From Ruegeria atlantica (lineage in GTDB: Bacteria > Pseudomonadota > Alphaproteobacteria > Rhodobacterales > Rhodobacteraceae): DNA of 64,000 bases. Shown one piece after another: positions 8,277 through 18,400 of the stretch. Within the stretch, counting starts at the first letter, position 1; the number at the start of each line of letters is the position of its first letter. The notes beneath the pieces were generated by a model, which ran no database searches, was not told the origin of the DNA, and saw only the letters and a list, made by a program, of their open reading frames with translations. The position numbers and the translations under genes were made by a program. The stretch is taken from assembly GCF_001458195.1 (NCBI RefSeq), contig NZ_CYPU01000007.1, forward strand, positions 1 through 64,000. Direction: 5' to 3'.

Positions 8277-9191
8277 ATGAACCGCCCCCGCTTCCGCTGG
8301 CATATCCTTGTGTTTCTTGCACCGGCCGTTCTTGTTTACACGGCGGTGATGATCTTCCCGCTGTTCAACACGCTGCGTCTGGCGCTCTATACCGAGATTG
8401 ACCAAAGCCGCGTTTTCGTTGGATTGCAGAACTTTCAAACCCTGTTCTTTGATCCGATCTGGTCCGAACAGTTCTGGAACGCCTTGGGCAATAACTTCTG
8501 GTTCTTCCTGATCCACATGCTGGTTCAAAACCCGATCGGCATCGCCTTGGCCGCCCTGCTCAGCCACCCGCGCCTGAGGTTTGCGGCCTTGTATCGGTCG
8601 GCGATCTTCATTCCCACGATCCTGAGCTTTGTGATTGTCGGGTTCGCGTGGAAACTGATCCTCTCGCCGATCTGGGGCATTGCGCCGTCGATGCTGGATG
8701 CCGTCGGGCTCAAGTCGCTGTTCGCCCCATGGCTGGGGAAAGAGGAATACGCCTTGACCACACTGGCGCTGATTTCGGTCTGGCAGTTTGTCGGCATCCC
8801 GATGATGTTGATCTACGCCGCCTTGTTGACCATTCCGGAAGAAATCCTTGAAGCTGGAGAGATCGACGGAATCACCGGAACCGCGGCCTTCTGGAAGATC
8901 AAACTGCCGCTGATCCTACCCTCGATCGGGATCATCTCGATCCTGACCTTCGTCGGGAATTTCAACGCATTCGACCTGATCTACGCGTCACAAGGCGCGC
9001 TGGCGGGGCCGGATTTCTCGACCGATATTCTTGGTACCTTCATGTACCGCACATTCTTTGGCTTCCAACTTCAATTGGGTGACCCGCATATGGGTTCGGC
9101 TATCGCCGGGGCGATGTTCGCCATCATCCTTGTGGGTGTCTGTATCTACCTGTTCGGCATCCAGACCCGGATGCGCCGGTATCAATTGTGA
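8277..9191 (+). CDS. Sugar ABC transporter permease (MalF-like)
   Basis: A 304-residue inner-membrane protein of the CUT1 sugar transporter type. There are about six membrane helices, beginning ILVFLAPAVLVYTAVMIFPL. The EAA loop that docks the ATPase is visible as EEILEAGEIDGITGTAAFWKIKLPL around residues 190-215. It is the first of two permease subunits that pair with the protein encoded just downstream. Confidence 0.9.
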   Translation: MNRPRFRWHILVFLAPAVLVYTAVMIFPLFNTLRLALYTEIDQSRVFVGLQNFQTLFFDPIWSEQFWNALGNNFWFFLIHMLVQNPIGIALAALLSHPRLRFAALYRSAIFIPTILSFVIVGFAWKLILSPIWGIAPSMLDAVGLKSLFAPWLGKEEYALTTLALISVWQFVGIPMMLIYAALLTIPEEILEAGEIDGITGTAAFWKIKLPLILPSIGIISILTFVGNFNAFDLIYASQGALAGPDFSTDILGTFMYRTFFGFQLQLGDPHMGSAIAGAMFAIILVGVCIYLFGIQTRMRRYQL

Positions 9192-9201
9192 GGGCCACGC
9201 G

Positions 9202-10041
9202 ATGAACAAAGCACGTCATAACCCCCTCAACATGGTCGCGATGCACGGCGCGCTGATCCTGTACACACTGATCGCGCTGTTTCCGGTCTTTGTTATCCTG
9301 ATCAACAGCTTCAAATCCCGCCGCGCGATCTTTCGTGAACCACTGGCCCTACCCAATGCGGACAGCTTCTCGATGATCGGCTATGAGACGGTGATGAAGC
9401 AGGGGGATTTCTTCCTCTATTTCCAGAACTCGATGATCGTCACAGTGGCATCGCTGTCCTTTATCCTTTTGTTCGGCGCGATGGCCGCCTATGCGTTGTC
9501 GGAATACCAGTTCAAGGGCAACCTGATCATGGGGCTGTATCTGGCGCTGGGGATCATGATCCCGATCCGTATCGGCACCGTGGCGATCCTTGAGATGATG
9601 GTGGCGACCGGGCTGGTAAACTCGCTCTGGGCGCTGATCCTTGTATACACGGCCCAGGGGTTACCATTGGCCGTATTCATCCTGTCCGAATTCATGCGAC
9701 AAGTCAGCGATGACCTGAAGAATGCCGGGCGTATCGACGGACTATCTGAATACACGATATTCTTCCGCCTTGTTCTGCCTCTGGTCAGGCCCGCGATGGC
9801 GACCGTGGCCGTGTTCAACATGATCCCGATTTGGAACGACCTTTGGTTCCCGTTGATCCTGGCCCCAGCGGAAGAAACTAAGACCCTGACGCTGGGCAGC
9901 CAAGTCTTCATCGGCCAGTTCGTGACCGATTGGAACGCAGTTCTGTCAGCCCTGTCGATGGCGATCCTGCCGGTGCTTGTCCTGTATGTCATCTTCTCGC
10001 GACAGCTGATCCGCGGCATCACATCCGGAGCAGTCAAATGA
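9202..10041 (+). CDS. Sugar ABC transporter permease (MalG-like)
   Basis: A 279-residue CUT1 permease, about six membrane helices. The EAA loop is SDDLKNAGRIDGLSEYTIFF, followed by RLVLPLVRPAMATVAVF. The ATG at 9202 is chosen because it lies ten bases after the stop of the first permease gene; longer frames overlap that gene. Its TGA overlaps the ATG of the dehydrogenase gene (ATGA). Confidence 0.9.
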   Translation: MNKARHNPLNMVAMHGALILYTLIALFPVFVILINSFKSRRAIFREPLALPNADSFSMIGYETVMKQGDFFLYFQNSMIVTVASLSFILLFGAMAAYALSEYQFKGNLIMGLYLALGIMIPIRIGTVAILEMMVATGLVNSLWALILVYTAQGLPLAVFILSEFMRQVSDDLKNAGRIDGLSEYTIFFRLVLPLVRPAMATVAVFNMIPIWNDLWFPLILAPAEETKTLTLGSQVFIGQFVTDWNAVLSALSMAILPVLVLYVIFSRQLIRGITSGAVK

Positions 10042-11072
10042 CCCGCGTTTTGGTTGCAGGTCTCGGCAATATGGGTTTGAGCCACGCGCTGGCGCACCAT
10101 CACCGCCCCGACGCGCAGATCGTTGGTTTGGTGAACCGGTCTGGCCGTGTGGATCACCCGGATCTCATCGATTACCCGGCCTATTCCGATTTCGACTTGG
10201 CACTGGCCGAAACCAAACCCGATCTGGTCGTGGTCGCCACCTACTCTGATAGCCACGCTGATTTCGCCTGCGCGGCGATGGAGGCTGGCGCACATGTTTT
10301 TGTTGAAAAACCGCTGGCCACTAATGTCGCCGACGCCCGGCGTGTGGTCGAAACAGCAACGCGGCTAAATCGTAAGCTGGTAGTCGGGTATATCCTGCGC
10401 CATCACCCCTCTTGGATGCGGCTGATTGATGAGGCGCGCAATCTTGGCGGGCCCTATGTGTTCCGGTTGAACCTGAACCAGCAGTCGTCGGGCGCGGAAT
10501 GGGAAACGCATAAGGCACTGATGCAGACGACTTCGCCCATTGTCGATTGCGGCGTGCACTATGTCGACGTGATGTGCCAGATCACCGACGCGCAGCCCGT
10601 CCGGGTGCATGGTATGGGCCTGCGCCTATCGGATGAAATCGCGTCGGATATGTATAATTACGGCCAGTTTCAGGTGGTCTTCGGCGACGGCTCGGTCGGC
10701 TGGTACGAGGCCGGATGGGGCCCGATGATGTCGGAAACCGCGTTCTTTGTGAAAGATATCGTGTCGCCCAACGGGTCTGTTTCGATTACCGATGGGAACA
10801 AGGGTGCGTCTGCCGACATCGACGGCCATACCAAAGTCGGCGGCTTGCTGGTCCATACACCGCAAGGCGACCACACGATCGAGATGCCGGACGAACCCGG
10901 CCATCAAGACCTTTGTGATGCTGAGCAGGCTTATATGCTGCGCGCCATCGCCGAAGATATCGACCTGACCCGTCATATGAATGACGCCGTCCAATCGCTC
11001 GCCATTTGTCTGGCTGCGGATCAAAGTATCCGAACCGGCCAGCCCGTTTCCCTTGAGGAGCCCGCATCATGA
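10038..11072 (+). CDS. Gfo/Idh/MocA-family oxidoreductase
   Basis: A 344-residue NAD(P)-dependent sugar dehydrogenase family protein. The Rossmann start is RVLVAGLGNMGLSHAL, the family EKP motif is HVFVEKPLATN near residue 95, and the C-terminal alpha/beta substrate domain holds DCGVHYVDVMCQI, whose His is the usual catalytic position. It overlaps both neighbours by four bases (ATGA), so it belongs inside the amino-sugar transport operon. No standard GlcNAc or MurNAc step needs it. It may oxidise a sugar or release a modified or anhydro sugar, but the substrate cannot be read from the sequence. Confidence 0.85.
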   Translation: MTRVLVAGLGNMGLSHALAHHHRPDAQIVGLVNRSGRVDHPDLIDYPAYSDFDLALAETKPDLVVVATYSDSHADFACAAMEAGAHVFVEKPLATNVADARRVVETATRLNRKLVVGYILRHHPSWMRLIDEARNLGGPYVFRLNLNQQSSGAEWETHKALMQTTSPIVDCGVHYVDVMCQITDAQPVRVHGMGLRLSDEIASDMYNYGQFQVVFGDGSVGWYEAGWGPMMSETAFFVKDIVSPNGSVSITDGNKGASADIDGHTKVGGLLVHTPQGDHTIEMPDEPGHQDLCDAEQAYMLRAIAEDIDLTRHMNDAVQSLAICLAADQSIRTGQPVSLEEPAS

Positions 11073-12064
11073 CCGCCCTGACGCTGAACAATGTGAACAA
11101 GTCCTTTGGCAACGTGCATGTCCTGAAAGACATCACGCTGGAGGTTGAAGAAGGCGAATTCGTCGTCTTTGTCGGCCCGTCGGGCTGTGGCAAGTCCACC
11201 CTGTTGCGCGTGATTGCGGGGCTAGAGGATGCATCGTCAGGTGAGATCAACATTGGCGGGCAGCAGGTCAATCTGGTGCCGCCATCCAAGCGCGGGATCG
11301 CGATGGTGTTCCAAAGCTATGCGCTCTACCCTCACCTCAGCGTTCGGGGCAATATGACCCTTGCGCTGAAGCAGGAAAAGCAGCCCAAATCGGAAATCGA
11401 AGGCCGTGTCGCCAAAGCCAGCCGGATGCTGAACCTTGAACCCTATTTGGACCGTTACCCGTCCGAGTTGTCAGGTGGCCAGCGTCAGCGCGTCGCCATC
11501 GGGCGCGCCATTGTGCGTGAACCTAAACTGTTCCTGTTTGATGAGCCGCTGTCCAATCTGGACGCCGCCCTGCGGATGAACACTCGGATCGAGATCGCCA
11601 ATCTGCACCGTGCTTTGGATGCATCGATGATCTATGTGACCCATGATCAAACCGAAGCGATGACGCTGGCCGACAAGATCGTTGTTTTGCGCGATGGTCG
11701 GGTCGAGCAGATCGGCAGCCCGATGGAACTGTACAACAACCCCGCAAATCAATTCGTCGCCGGATTCCTGGGCTCACCTTCCATGAACTTCCTGCCTGAA
11801 GCGTTAGTTCAAGAAAGCGGTCAGAACACGATCGGAATTCGCCCCGAGGACCTGTTCCTGTCAGATGACGGCCCGCTTGCCGCGCGTGTCAGCCATGTGG
11901 AAAAGTTGGGCGGGGACACCAATGTGATAGCCAAAGTTCAGGACCACGACGTCACAGCCCGTTTGTTTGGTCAGCATGCCATCGCCGAAGGTCAGGAGTT
12001 GCGATTCGGATATGCATCCGAGAAGGCCTATCGCTTTGACGAAGCAGGGCAGCGGCTGGCTTAA
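11069..12064 (+). CDS. Sugar ABC transporter ATP-binding protein (MalK/UgpC type)
   Basis: A 331-residue ATPase. Walker A GPSGCGKSTLLRVIAG begins near residue 37, the signature is LSGGQRQRVAIGRAI, Walker B is LFLFDEPLSNLD, and the switch His is in VTHDQTEAMTLADK. The C-terminal TOBE/MalK-type regulatory domain is present (IGIRPEDLFL). It energises the two upstream permeases. GAGGAG lies inside the end of the dehydrogenase gene and the start codon overlaps its stop. It is the last gene of the operon, followed by a strong terminator. Confidence 0.92.
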   Translation: MTALTLNNVNKSFGNVHVLKDITLEVEEGEFVVFVGPSGCGKSTLLRVIAGLEDASSGEINIGGQQVNLVPPSKRGIAMVFQSYALYPHLSVRGNMTLALKQEKQPKSEIEGRVAKASRMLNLEPYLDRYPSELSGGQRQRVAIGRAIVREPKLFLFDEPLSNLDAALRMNTRIEIANLHRALDASMIYVTHDQTEAMTLADKIVVLRDGRVEQIGSPMELYNNPANQFVAGFLGSPSMNFLPEALVQESGQNTIGIRPEDLFLSDDGPLAARVSHVEKLGGDTNVIAKVQDHDVTARLFGQHAIAEGQELRFGYASEKAYRFDEAGQRLA

Positions 12065-12129
12065 ACCGGCATACTGCTGGGATCACACAACCTGATCGTC
12101 ACAACAACATTTTGCCAAGATAGCAAGCG

Positions 12130-12179
12130 CGGCTGGCAGAAAGCTTTGGTATGCTTTCGCCAGCCGATTGCTTTTTCTT
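12130..12179 (+). terminator. Rho-independent terminator of the amino-sugar operon
   Basis: The stem is CGGCTGGC-A-GAAAGC paired with GCTTTC-GCCAGCCG (14 pairs, one bulged A) around the loop TTTGGTAT. It is followed by ATTGCTTTTTCTT. Confidence 0.85.
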
Positions 12180-12217
12180 GAGGGCCAAATGAAGTCATTA
12201 ATAATGTTGTTAAGAAC

Positions 12218-12235
12218 ATGTCACAAAGTCGCCCT
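12218..12235 (+). promoter_or_regulatory. Possible Pho box upstream of phoX
   Basis: ATGTCAC-AAAG-TCGCCCT resembles the two 7-mers of an alphaproteobacterial PhoB site. The first half-site is good and the second is poor. It lies 44 bases before the phoX start. PhoX genes of this group are usually phosphate-starvation induced. Confidence 0.35.
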
Positions 12236-12278
12236 ACATGCCTTTCATCGACTACTCTAAGACAGCCAGGAGCCATTC

Positions 12279-14168
12279 ATGAAAGACGTTGATAACACCA
12301 CCCTGTCCGCCGACGATTGGGACGAGCTGCATTTCCCCCGCCCCGAAGAAAACGATTTTGATCGCGTCGTCGAAAACGCCATCTCGCGCCGTGGGTTTCT
12401 GGCTGGCGTAGTGGCCTTTGGCTCGGGTGCCGCCGCTATGGGCACGGGCCTGCTGGGCTCAACTGCAGCACACGCTGTTACGGCCTCGCGCTTTGCCTTC
12501 ACGCCGATCGCTGCCCAGACAGACGGCACTGTTCACGTACCTGAAGGCTATGAGTGGAAGGTTATGACGCGCTGGGGCGACCCGCTGTTTTCCGATGCCG
12601 ACGGCTATGACATCACCGATGGTGGCCCAGTTGAAAAATCGGACCGCATCTTCGGTGAAAACACCGACGGGATGGAGACATTCTCGTTCCAGGGCCACGA
12701 GTTGATCGCGATCAACCACGAATACCCGAACCGCAAAATCAACCTGCCCGCCGCGCAGGAAGGTGTTCCGGCCAACGCCGACGATGTTCTGAAGTTGCAG
12801 AACATTCAGGGTGTCACCGTGATGGAAATCACCGAAGGCCCTGATGGCTGGTCGGTCGTCAAAGACAGCCCTTTCAACCGTCGTATCCACCATAACACAC
12901 CGATGAAGATCGTTGGCCCCTCAGCAGGTCACGACCTGCTGAAAACTGAAGCTGATCCGACCGGAACCACCTCGCTAGGTACGATGAACAACTGTGGTGC
13001 AGGTAAAACTCCGTGGGGTACCTACCTGACCTGCGAAGAGAACTTTAACGGCTACTTCGGGTCCAGCGATGAAAACGCCACTTACGACCAAAAGGTTGCA
13101 GATGGCTTCAAACGCTATGGTGTGAAAGCCGAAAGCTGGAACGGCTATGAACTGTTCGATCCGCGTTTCGACACGTCGAAAAACCCGAACGAACCGCACC
13201 GCGCGGGCTGGATTGTCGAAATCGACCCGACCAAGCCCGACAGCACGCCGGTCAAGCATACCGGTCTGGGCCGTTTCAAGCACGAGAATGCCGAGGTCAC
13301 TCTGGCCGCAGATGGTCGTGTTGTTGTCTACATGGGCGACGATGAGCGGGGCGAGTACCTGTACAAGTTTGTGTCGAACGGCACCTACCAACCGGGAGGT
13401 GAAACCGAGGGCCTGCTGAACGACGGCACGCTCTACGTCGCAAAGTTCAACGACGACATGAAGGGCGAATGGCTGGCTCTGACACCGGAAACCACCGGGA
13501 TGGACGAAGCCGATATCGCGGTCTTTACCCGTATGGCCGCGTCCAAGGCCGGCGGCACGACCATGGACCGCCCTGAATGGGTCGCATCCAGCCCTGTTGC
13601 GGTAGAAGCGTATTGCTGTCTGACCAACAACAAAAACCGTGGCGTGAAGGCTAACGCCGGTGGAGATGACACCTCGGTCAACGCCCCCAACCCGCGCGAG
13701 GCCAACAAGTACGGTCAGATCGTGCGCTGGCGCCCCGCAAATGACGACCACGCCGCCGAAGGGTTCGACTGGGACCTGTACGTTATGGCCGGTAACCCGA
13801 CCGTACACAAAGATGATCGCGCCGGGTCAGCGAATGTGAACGAAGGTAACCTGTTCAACTCGCCTGACGGAATGGTCATCGACTCGACCGGGTTGATCTG
13901 GATCCAGACGGACGGCAATGACGACAATGAAGGAGACTTCGCAGGCAACGGCAACAACCAGATGCTGGTTGGTGACCCGATCACCGGCGAGATCGCGCGT
14001 TTCATGACCGGCCCGAACGGCTGTGAGGTCACCGGTCTGGCCTGGTCCGGCGATCTGCGCACCATGTTCGTTGGCATTCAGCACCCCGGCAGCAACTGGC
14101 CGGACGGCGGCACGCCACGGTCGTCGGTTATCGCGATCAAGCGAACCGATAACGGTCTGGTCGGATAA
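12279..14168 (+). CDS. phoX: PhoX-family alkaline phosphatase, Tat-exported
   Basis: A 629-residue protein of the PhoX (DUF839) family, usual length. These enzymes hydrolyse phosphomonoesters in the periplasm or outside the cell with calcium and iron cofactors. The twin-arginine motif SRRGFLAG is at residues 36-43, followed by a hydrophobic stretch and AHA. Family segments visible are EGYEWKVMTRWGDPL, GHELIAINHEYPN, GTMNNCGAGKTPWGTYLTCE, VEIDPTKPDSTPVKHTGLGR and AYCCLTNNKNRG. It has its own promoter region and terminator, so it is a single-gene unit, probably PhoB-controlled. Confidence 0.92.
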   Translation: MKDVDNTTLSADDWDELHFPRPEENDFDRVVENAISRRGFLAGVVAFGSGAAAMGTGLLGSTAAHAVTASRFAFTPIAAQTDGTVHVPEGYEWKVMTRWGDPLFSDADGYDITDGGPVEKSDRIFGENTDGMETFSFQGHELIAINHEYPNRKINLPAAQEGVPANADDVLKLQNIQGVTVMEITEGPDGWSVVKDSPFNRRIHHNTPMKIVGPSAGHDLLKTEADPTGTTSLGTMNNCGAGKTPWGTYLTCEENFNGYFGSSDENATYDQKVADGFKRYGVKAESWNGYELFDPRFDTSKNPNEPHRAGWIVEIDPTKPDSTPVKHTGLGRFKHENAEVTLAADGRVVVYMGDDERGEYLYKFVSNGTYQPGGETEGLLNDGTLYVAKFNDDMKGEWLALTPETTGMDEADIAVFTRMAASKAGGTTMDRPEWVASSPVAVEAYCCLTNNKNRGVKANAGGDDTSVNAPNPREANKYGQIVRWRPANDDHAAEGFDWDLYVMAGNPTVHKDDRAGSANVNEGNLFNSPDGMVIDSTGLIWIQTDGNDDNEGDFAGNGNNQMLVGDPITGEIARFMTGPNGCEVTGLAWSGDLRTMFVGIQHPGSNWPDGGTPRSSVIAIKRTDNGLVG

Positions 14169-14185
14169 TCCCCACAAAACCTATA

Positions 14186-14219
14186 CGCCCCCGACCTTCC
14201 GGTTTCGGGGGCGTTTTGT
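14186..14219 (+). terminator. Terminator between phoX and the convergent TPR gene
   Basis: The stem CGCCCCCGA / TCGGGGGCG encloses a short loop and is followed by TTTTGTTT. It ends phoX and lies directly at the end of the opposite gene. Confidence 0.85.
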
Positions 14220-14220
14220 T

Positions 14221-14787
14221 TCAAATGTCCTCACCCGGTATGGCAAGTGGCCCACCCGGTGCCATGAGATGGCGCTCTGAAAGCCACGGGTTCAGCTCCA
14301 ACGCCTGAGACAACGCTTCTCGCGCCTCGTCCATGCGCTGTAGTCCTATCAGGGTCAGCGCACGGCCACTGATCGCGGCGACGTGGTTGGGAGACAGCTC
14401 GATTGCCTTGTCCAAGTCAGGCAGCGCCGATTGAAAGTCCTGACGCAGATAGTGGGCAAAGGCCCGTTGGTTGTATCCTTCGGCATAAGACGGGCAGTAC
14501 GCGACCAGCTTGTCAAAATCTTCAATTGCGCCCAGCAGGTCCCACGCATTTCGACGTGTCATGCCACGATCCAGAACAGCCTGCGCGCTTTCGTCAGGGG
14601 CATCGGTCCAGAACTCCCATAGCTGACCGGACAATGCACGGGCGGACTGTTCGGTTTCAGCGTCCTGTATCTGTTCCAGAACTGCCGATACATCTGCGGA
14701 ATGGTCTGGCGCGACCGGACAATCCTGAGCATAGGCCGCAAAAACGGACGCAGCATAGAAAATTGGGGCGTAAGCAAAGCGTTTCAT
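14221..14787 (-). CDS. Secreted TPR-repeat protein
   Basis: 188 residues with a signal peptide (MKRFAYAPIFYAASVFAAYAQ) and three to four tetratricopeptide repeats, e.g. AIEDFDKLVAYCPSYAEGYN, SALPDLDKAIELSPNHVAAI and EAREALSQALELNPW. TPR units make helical scaffolds for protein contacts; this one should work in the periplasm. No enzyme domain is present. It is a single gene, convergent with phoX, and its partner is unknown. Confidence 0.75.
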   Translation of the reverse strand: MKRFAYAPIFYAASVFAAYAQDCPVAPDHSADVSAVLEQIQDAETEQSARALSGQLWEFWTDAPDESAQAVLDRGMTRRNAWDLLGAIEDFDKLVAYCPSYAEGYNQRAFAHYLRQDFQSALPDLDKAIELSPNHVAAISGRALTLIGLQRMDEAREALSQALELNPWLSERHLMAPGGPLAIPGEDI

Positions 14788-14817
14788 ACGCCAATGGTGA
14801 CGCGCGCAGGGCGTTCG

Positions 14818-15306
14818 TCAACCCATCGTGTCCAAGGCTCCAGACATCCCGGTCTCTTTCACAGCCTCCATCGCGACAAAGGTCGAAGTACTGGCGACAT
14901 GCGGCAATGATGAGATCTTTTCAGCCAGAACCGCGCGGTATTCCGACATCGACCCGGTGCGAATTTTCAGAAGATAGTCAAAATTCGACGCAATCATATG
15001 GGCTTGTTCGATCTCAGGCACTTTACGAACGGCGATGTTGAACTCTGATAAGGCTTTCTCGCGCGTGTCGGTCAATCGGACTTCGACAAAGGCTACGTGG
15101 TCTAAACCAAGGCGAATGGGGTCCAGCAAGGCACGGTACCCGGTGATGATGCCATCGGCCTCAAGTTTCTTCACACGTGCTTGAGTTGGGGACTTCGAAA
15201 GCCCGATACGCCGCGCGAGATCAGCGATGGGGATCCGGCCGTCCTCGGCCAGAATCGCAAGAATTGATCTGTCGAACCTATCCAGCCCCGGAAAGTCTTT
15301 TTGCAT
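14818..15306 (-). CDS. putR: Lrp/AsnC-family regulator of proline catabolism
   Basis: 162 residues: an N-terminal HTH (LDRFDRSILAILAEDGRIPI, LARRIGLSKSPTQARVKKLE) and a C-terminal RAM ligand-binding domain (AFVEVRLTD... and FDYLLKIRTGSMSEYRAVL). It is divergently placed from putA. In alphaproteobacteria lacking a DNA-binding PutA, such a protein (PutR) activates putA in response to proline and controls its own gene. The putA protein here has no N-terminal DNA-binding domain, which fits. Confidence 0.88.
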   Translation of the reverse strand: MQKDFPGLDRFDRSILAILAEDGRIPIADLARRIGLSKSPTQARVKKLEADGIITGYRALLDPIRLGLDHVAFVEVRLTDTREKALSEFNIAVRKVPEIEQAHMIASNFDYLLKIRTGSMSEYRAVLAEKISSLPHVASTSTFVAMEAVKETGMSGALDTMG

Positions 15307-15316
15307 CGCACAAACC

Positions 15317-15328
15317 CCTGAATTCAGG
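15317..15328. promoter_or_regulatory. Palindrome in putR-putA spacer, possible PutR site
   Basis: CCTGAATTCAGG is a perfect 12-bp palindrome just upstream of putR and about 80 bases before putA. A TATATT element near 15382 could be a putA -10 box. PutR binding is inference. Confidence 0.35.
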
Positions 15329-15408
15329 CTAATCGCCTAGCCCTAGATGAAACTAAGGCAATCGTCCCGCAAAATCGACACTATATTACTCAAAAGACCG
15401 GAGGACAC

Positions 15409-18400
15409 ATGTCACACAGCCTGCGCGCCCGCATTGATGCCAAAACCTATGCCGATCCGTCGGAAATTCTTGACGCGTTGATCGCAAATGCTGATCTGAG
15501 CGAAGCCGACCGCGCCGCGATCTGCGCGGCTGCGGCGCAATTGGTGCGTGATATCAGGTCCAGCACCTCACCCGGTATGATGGAAGTGTTCCTGGCCGAA
15601 TACGGCCTGTCCACCGACGAAGGCATCGCGTTGATGTGTCTGGCCGAGGCGCTGCTGCGTGTACCCGATGCCGACACCATCGACGCGCTGATCGAGGACA
15701 AGATCGCCCCGTCGGATTGGGGCAAGCATCTGGGTCAATCCTCATCGTCTCTGGTCAATGCGTCCACATGGGCCCTGATGCTGACAGGCAAGGTGCTGGA
15801 TGAAGACAAGACCTCTCCGGTCGGTGTCTTGCGCGGTGCGATCAAACGGCTGGGCGAACCCGTAATCCGAACGGCCGTCGGGCGCGCGATGAAGGAAATG
15901 GGTCGCCAGTTTGTCTTAGGCGAGACCATCCAATCCGCCTTGGACCGCGCCAGCGGCATGGAGGCTAAGGGCTACACCTACTCCTACGACATGCTAGGAG
16001 AGGCCGCGCGAACCGAAGCCGATGCCGCCCGCTATCACCTGTCCTACTCACGGGCGATTGCTGCAATCGCCGAAGCCTGCATTCACGACGATATCCGAGC
16101 CAATCCGGGGATTTCCGTCAAGCTGTCGGCGCTCCATCCACGCTATGAGTTGGCGCAGGAAGCAGAAGTCATGGAAGAACTGGTGCCCCGGTTGCGGGCC
16201 TTGGCCCTTTTGGCCAAGGCAGCAGGTATGGGCTTAAATGTAGACGCTGAAGAAGCAGATCGCCTCTCCCTGTCTCTGCAGGTGATCGAGGCGGTGATGG
16301 CCGAACCGGCCCTGGATGGTTGGGGCGGCCTGGGTATCGTCGTTCAGGCTTATGGCCCGCGTGCCAGGATCGTGCTGGACACACTGTATGACATGGCTGG
16401 GCGTCACGAACGAAAGCTGATGGTTCGTTTGGTCAAAGGGGCCTACTGGGATACCGAGGTCAAACGAGCTCAGGTTGAAGGCATCGATGGCTTTCCCGTG
16501 TTCACCCGCAAGGCGGCCACGGACATTTCTTACATCTCGAATGCGCGCAAACTGCTGGGTATGACCGATCGAATTTACCCGCAATTTGCCACCCACAACG
16601 CCCATACGGTCAGTGCGATCCTTCACATGGCCGATGACCAGCCATTCGAGTTCCAGCGCCTGCATGGAATGGGCGAAACCCTGCACCAGCTTGTCAAAGA
16701 CCAAAACAACACACGGTGCCGGATCTATGCGCCGGTCGGGGCGCATCGGGACCTGCTGGCCTATCTGGTGCGGCGTCTGCTGGAGAACGGTGCAAACTCG
16801 TCATTCGTTAACCAAATCGTGGACGAGAACGTTCCGCCGGAAGAGGTCGCCGCTGATCCGTTCCTGACCATTGTGGATCAGGCACGACCGCTGCCAACCG
16901 GACCGAACCTGTTCCAACCGGAACGCGTCAATTCGAAGGGTTTCGACCTTCACCACACCCCGACATTGGACAAGATCGACGCCGCGCGGGATGCATTCCG
17001 GGCGCACCACTGGTATGCGCAGCCGCTGTTGTCCGGCGATGCAAGCCCGGAACAGGACCAACCGGTTACCAATCCGGCCCAACCGCAGGATCGCCCCGGA
17101 GCAATCGCCCCCGCCAGCGCCGAGGATGTCGAGCTTGCCCTGAATTCCGCGGCACCGTGGCAGGCACCACCAGCAGAACGGTCGCGTATCTTGAATACTG
17201 CTGCCGATCTATATGAGGCTCATTTCGGCGAGCTTTTCGCCTTGCTCGCGCGCGAGGCAGGTAAGTCCCTGCCCGATGCCGTTGCCGAACTGCGTGAGGC
17301 GGTCGATTTCCTGCGCTACTACGCTGCGAGCATTCCCGATGCGGAACCGGCAGGCGTTTTCACCTGTATCAGCCCATGGAACTTCCCGCTCGCTATCTTC
17401 ACAGGCCAGATTTCAGCAGCCTTAGCCACAGGCAACGCAGTTCTGGCCAAGCCCGCACCGCAAACGCCACTGATCTCGCATCGGGCCGTTCAATTGCTGC
17501 ACGAGGCCGGAGTTCCCCGCGACGTGCTGCAATTATTGCCCGGCGGCCCGTCCGTTGGTGTGGCGTTGACCTCTGATCCGCGTGTATCCGGAGTGGCGTT
17601 TACCGGATCGACGGCGACCGCGTTGAAAATACGCGCAGCCATGGCCGACAACCTGCGCCCCGGCACGCCTCTGATCGCCGAGACCGGCGGGTTGAACGCG
17701 ATGATCGTGGACAGTACCGCCCTGCCCGAACAGGCCGTTCAGTCTATCATCGAAAGCGCGTTTCAATCTGCCGGGCAGCGGTGTTCTGCCTTGCGGTGTC
17801 TCTATGTCCAGGAAGATATCGCCGACGATTTGCTGACAATGCTAACCGGTGCAATGCAGGCTCTACAGGTCGGAGATCCTTGGTTGATCTCAACCGATTG
17901 CGGACCGGTTATTGACGAGTCGGCGCGCCAGGGCATTGCAGATCACGTTGCCAATGCCCGCGCCGCAGGCCGCGTTTTAAAGGACACGCCCATACCGCCG
18001 GAAGGGACATTCATCGCCCCAACACTTATTGAGATACCCGGCATTTCCGCGCTGAAGCGTGAGATTTTTGGCCCTGTCCTGCATGTCGTTCGCTTCAAGG
18101 CATCTGAGATTGATCAGGTGATCGCCGACATTAACGCAACCGGGTACGGACTGACATTTGGTTTGCACACACGTATTGACGACCGGGTGCAACACATCAC
18201 CGAAGCGGTGCATGCGGGCAATATCTACGTCAACCGCAACCAAATCGGCGCCATCGTAGGATCTCAGCCATTTGGCGGTGAGGGGCTTTCGGGCACAGGC
18301 CCCAAGGCGGGTGGGCCGAATTACATGACGCGGTTCTGCGCCCCGGACCGGCAGCAGTCCGACGAACAATGGGACCACCCAATGGGCGAGCTTCCCGATG

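Noticed and set aside
7134-8567. 477-codon open frame on the minus strand
   Set aside because: Antisense to the sugar-binding protein, which has signal peptide, ribosome site and operon context.
15409-15560. DNA-binding ribbon-helix-helix at the PutA N-terminus
   Set aside because: The first 50 residues do not match the RHH pattern, and a divergent PutR is present.
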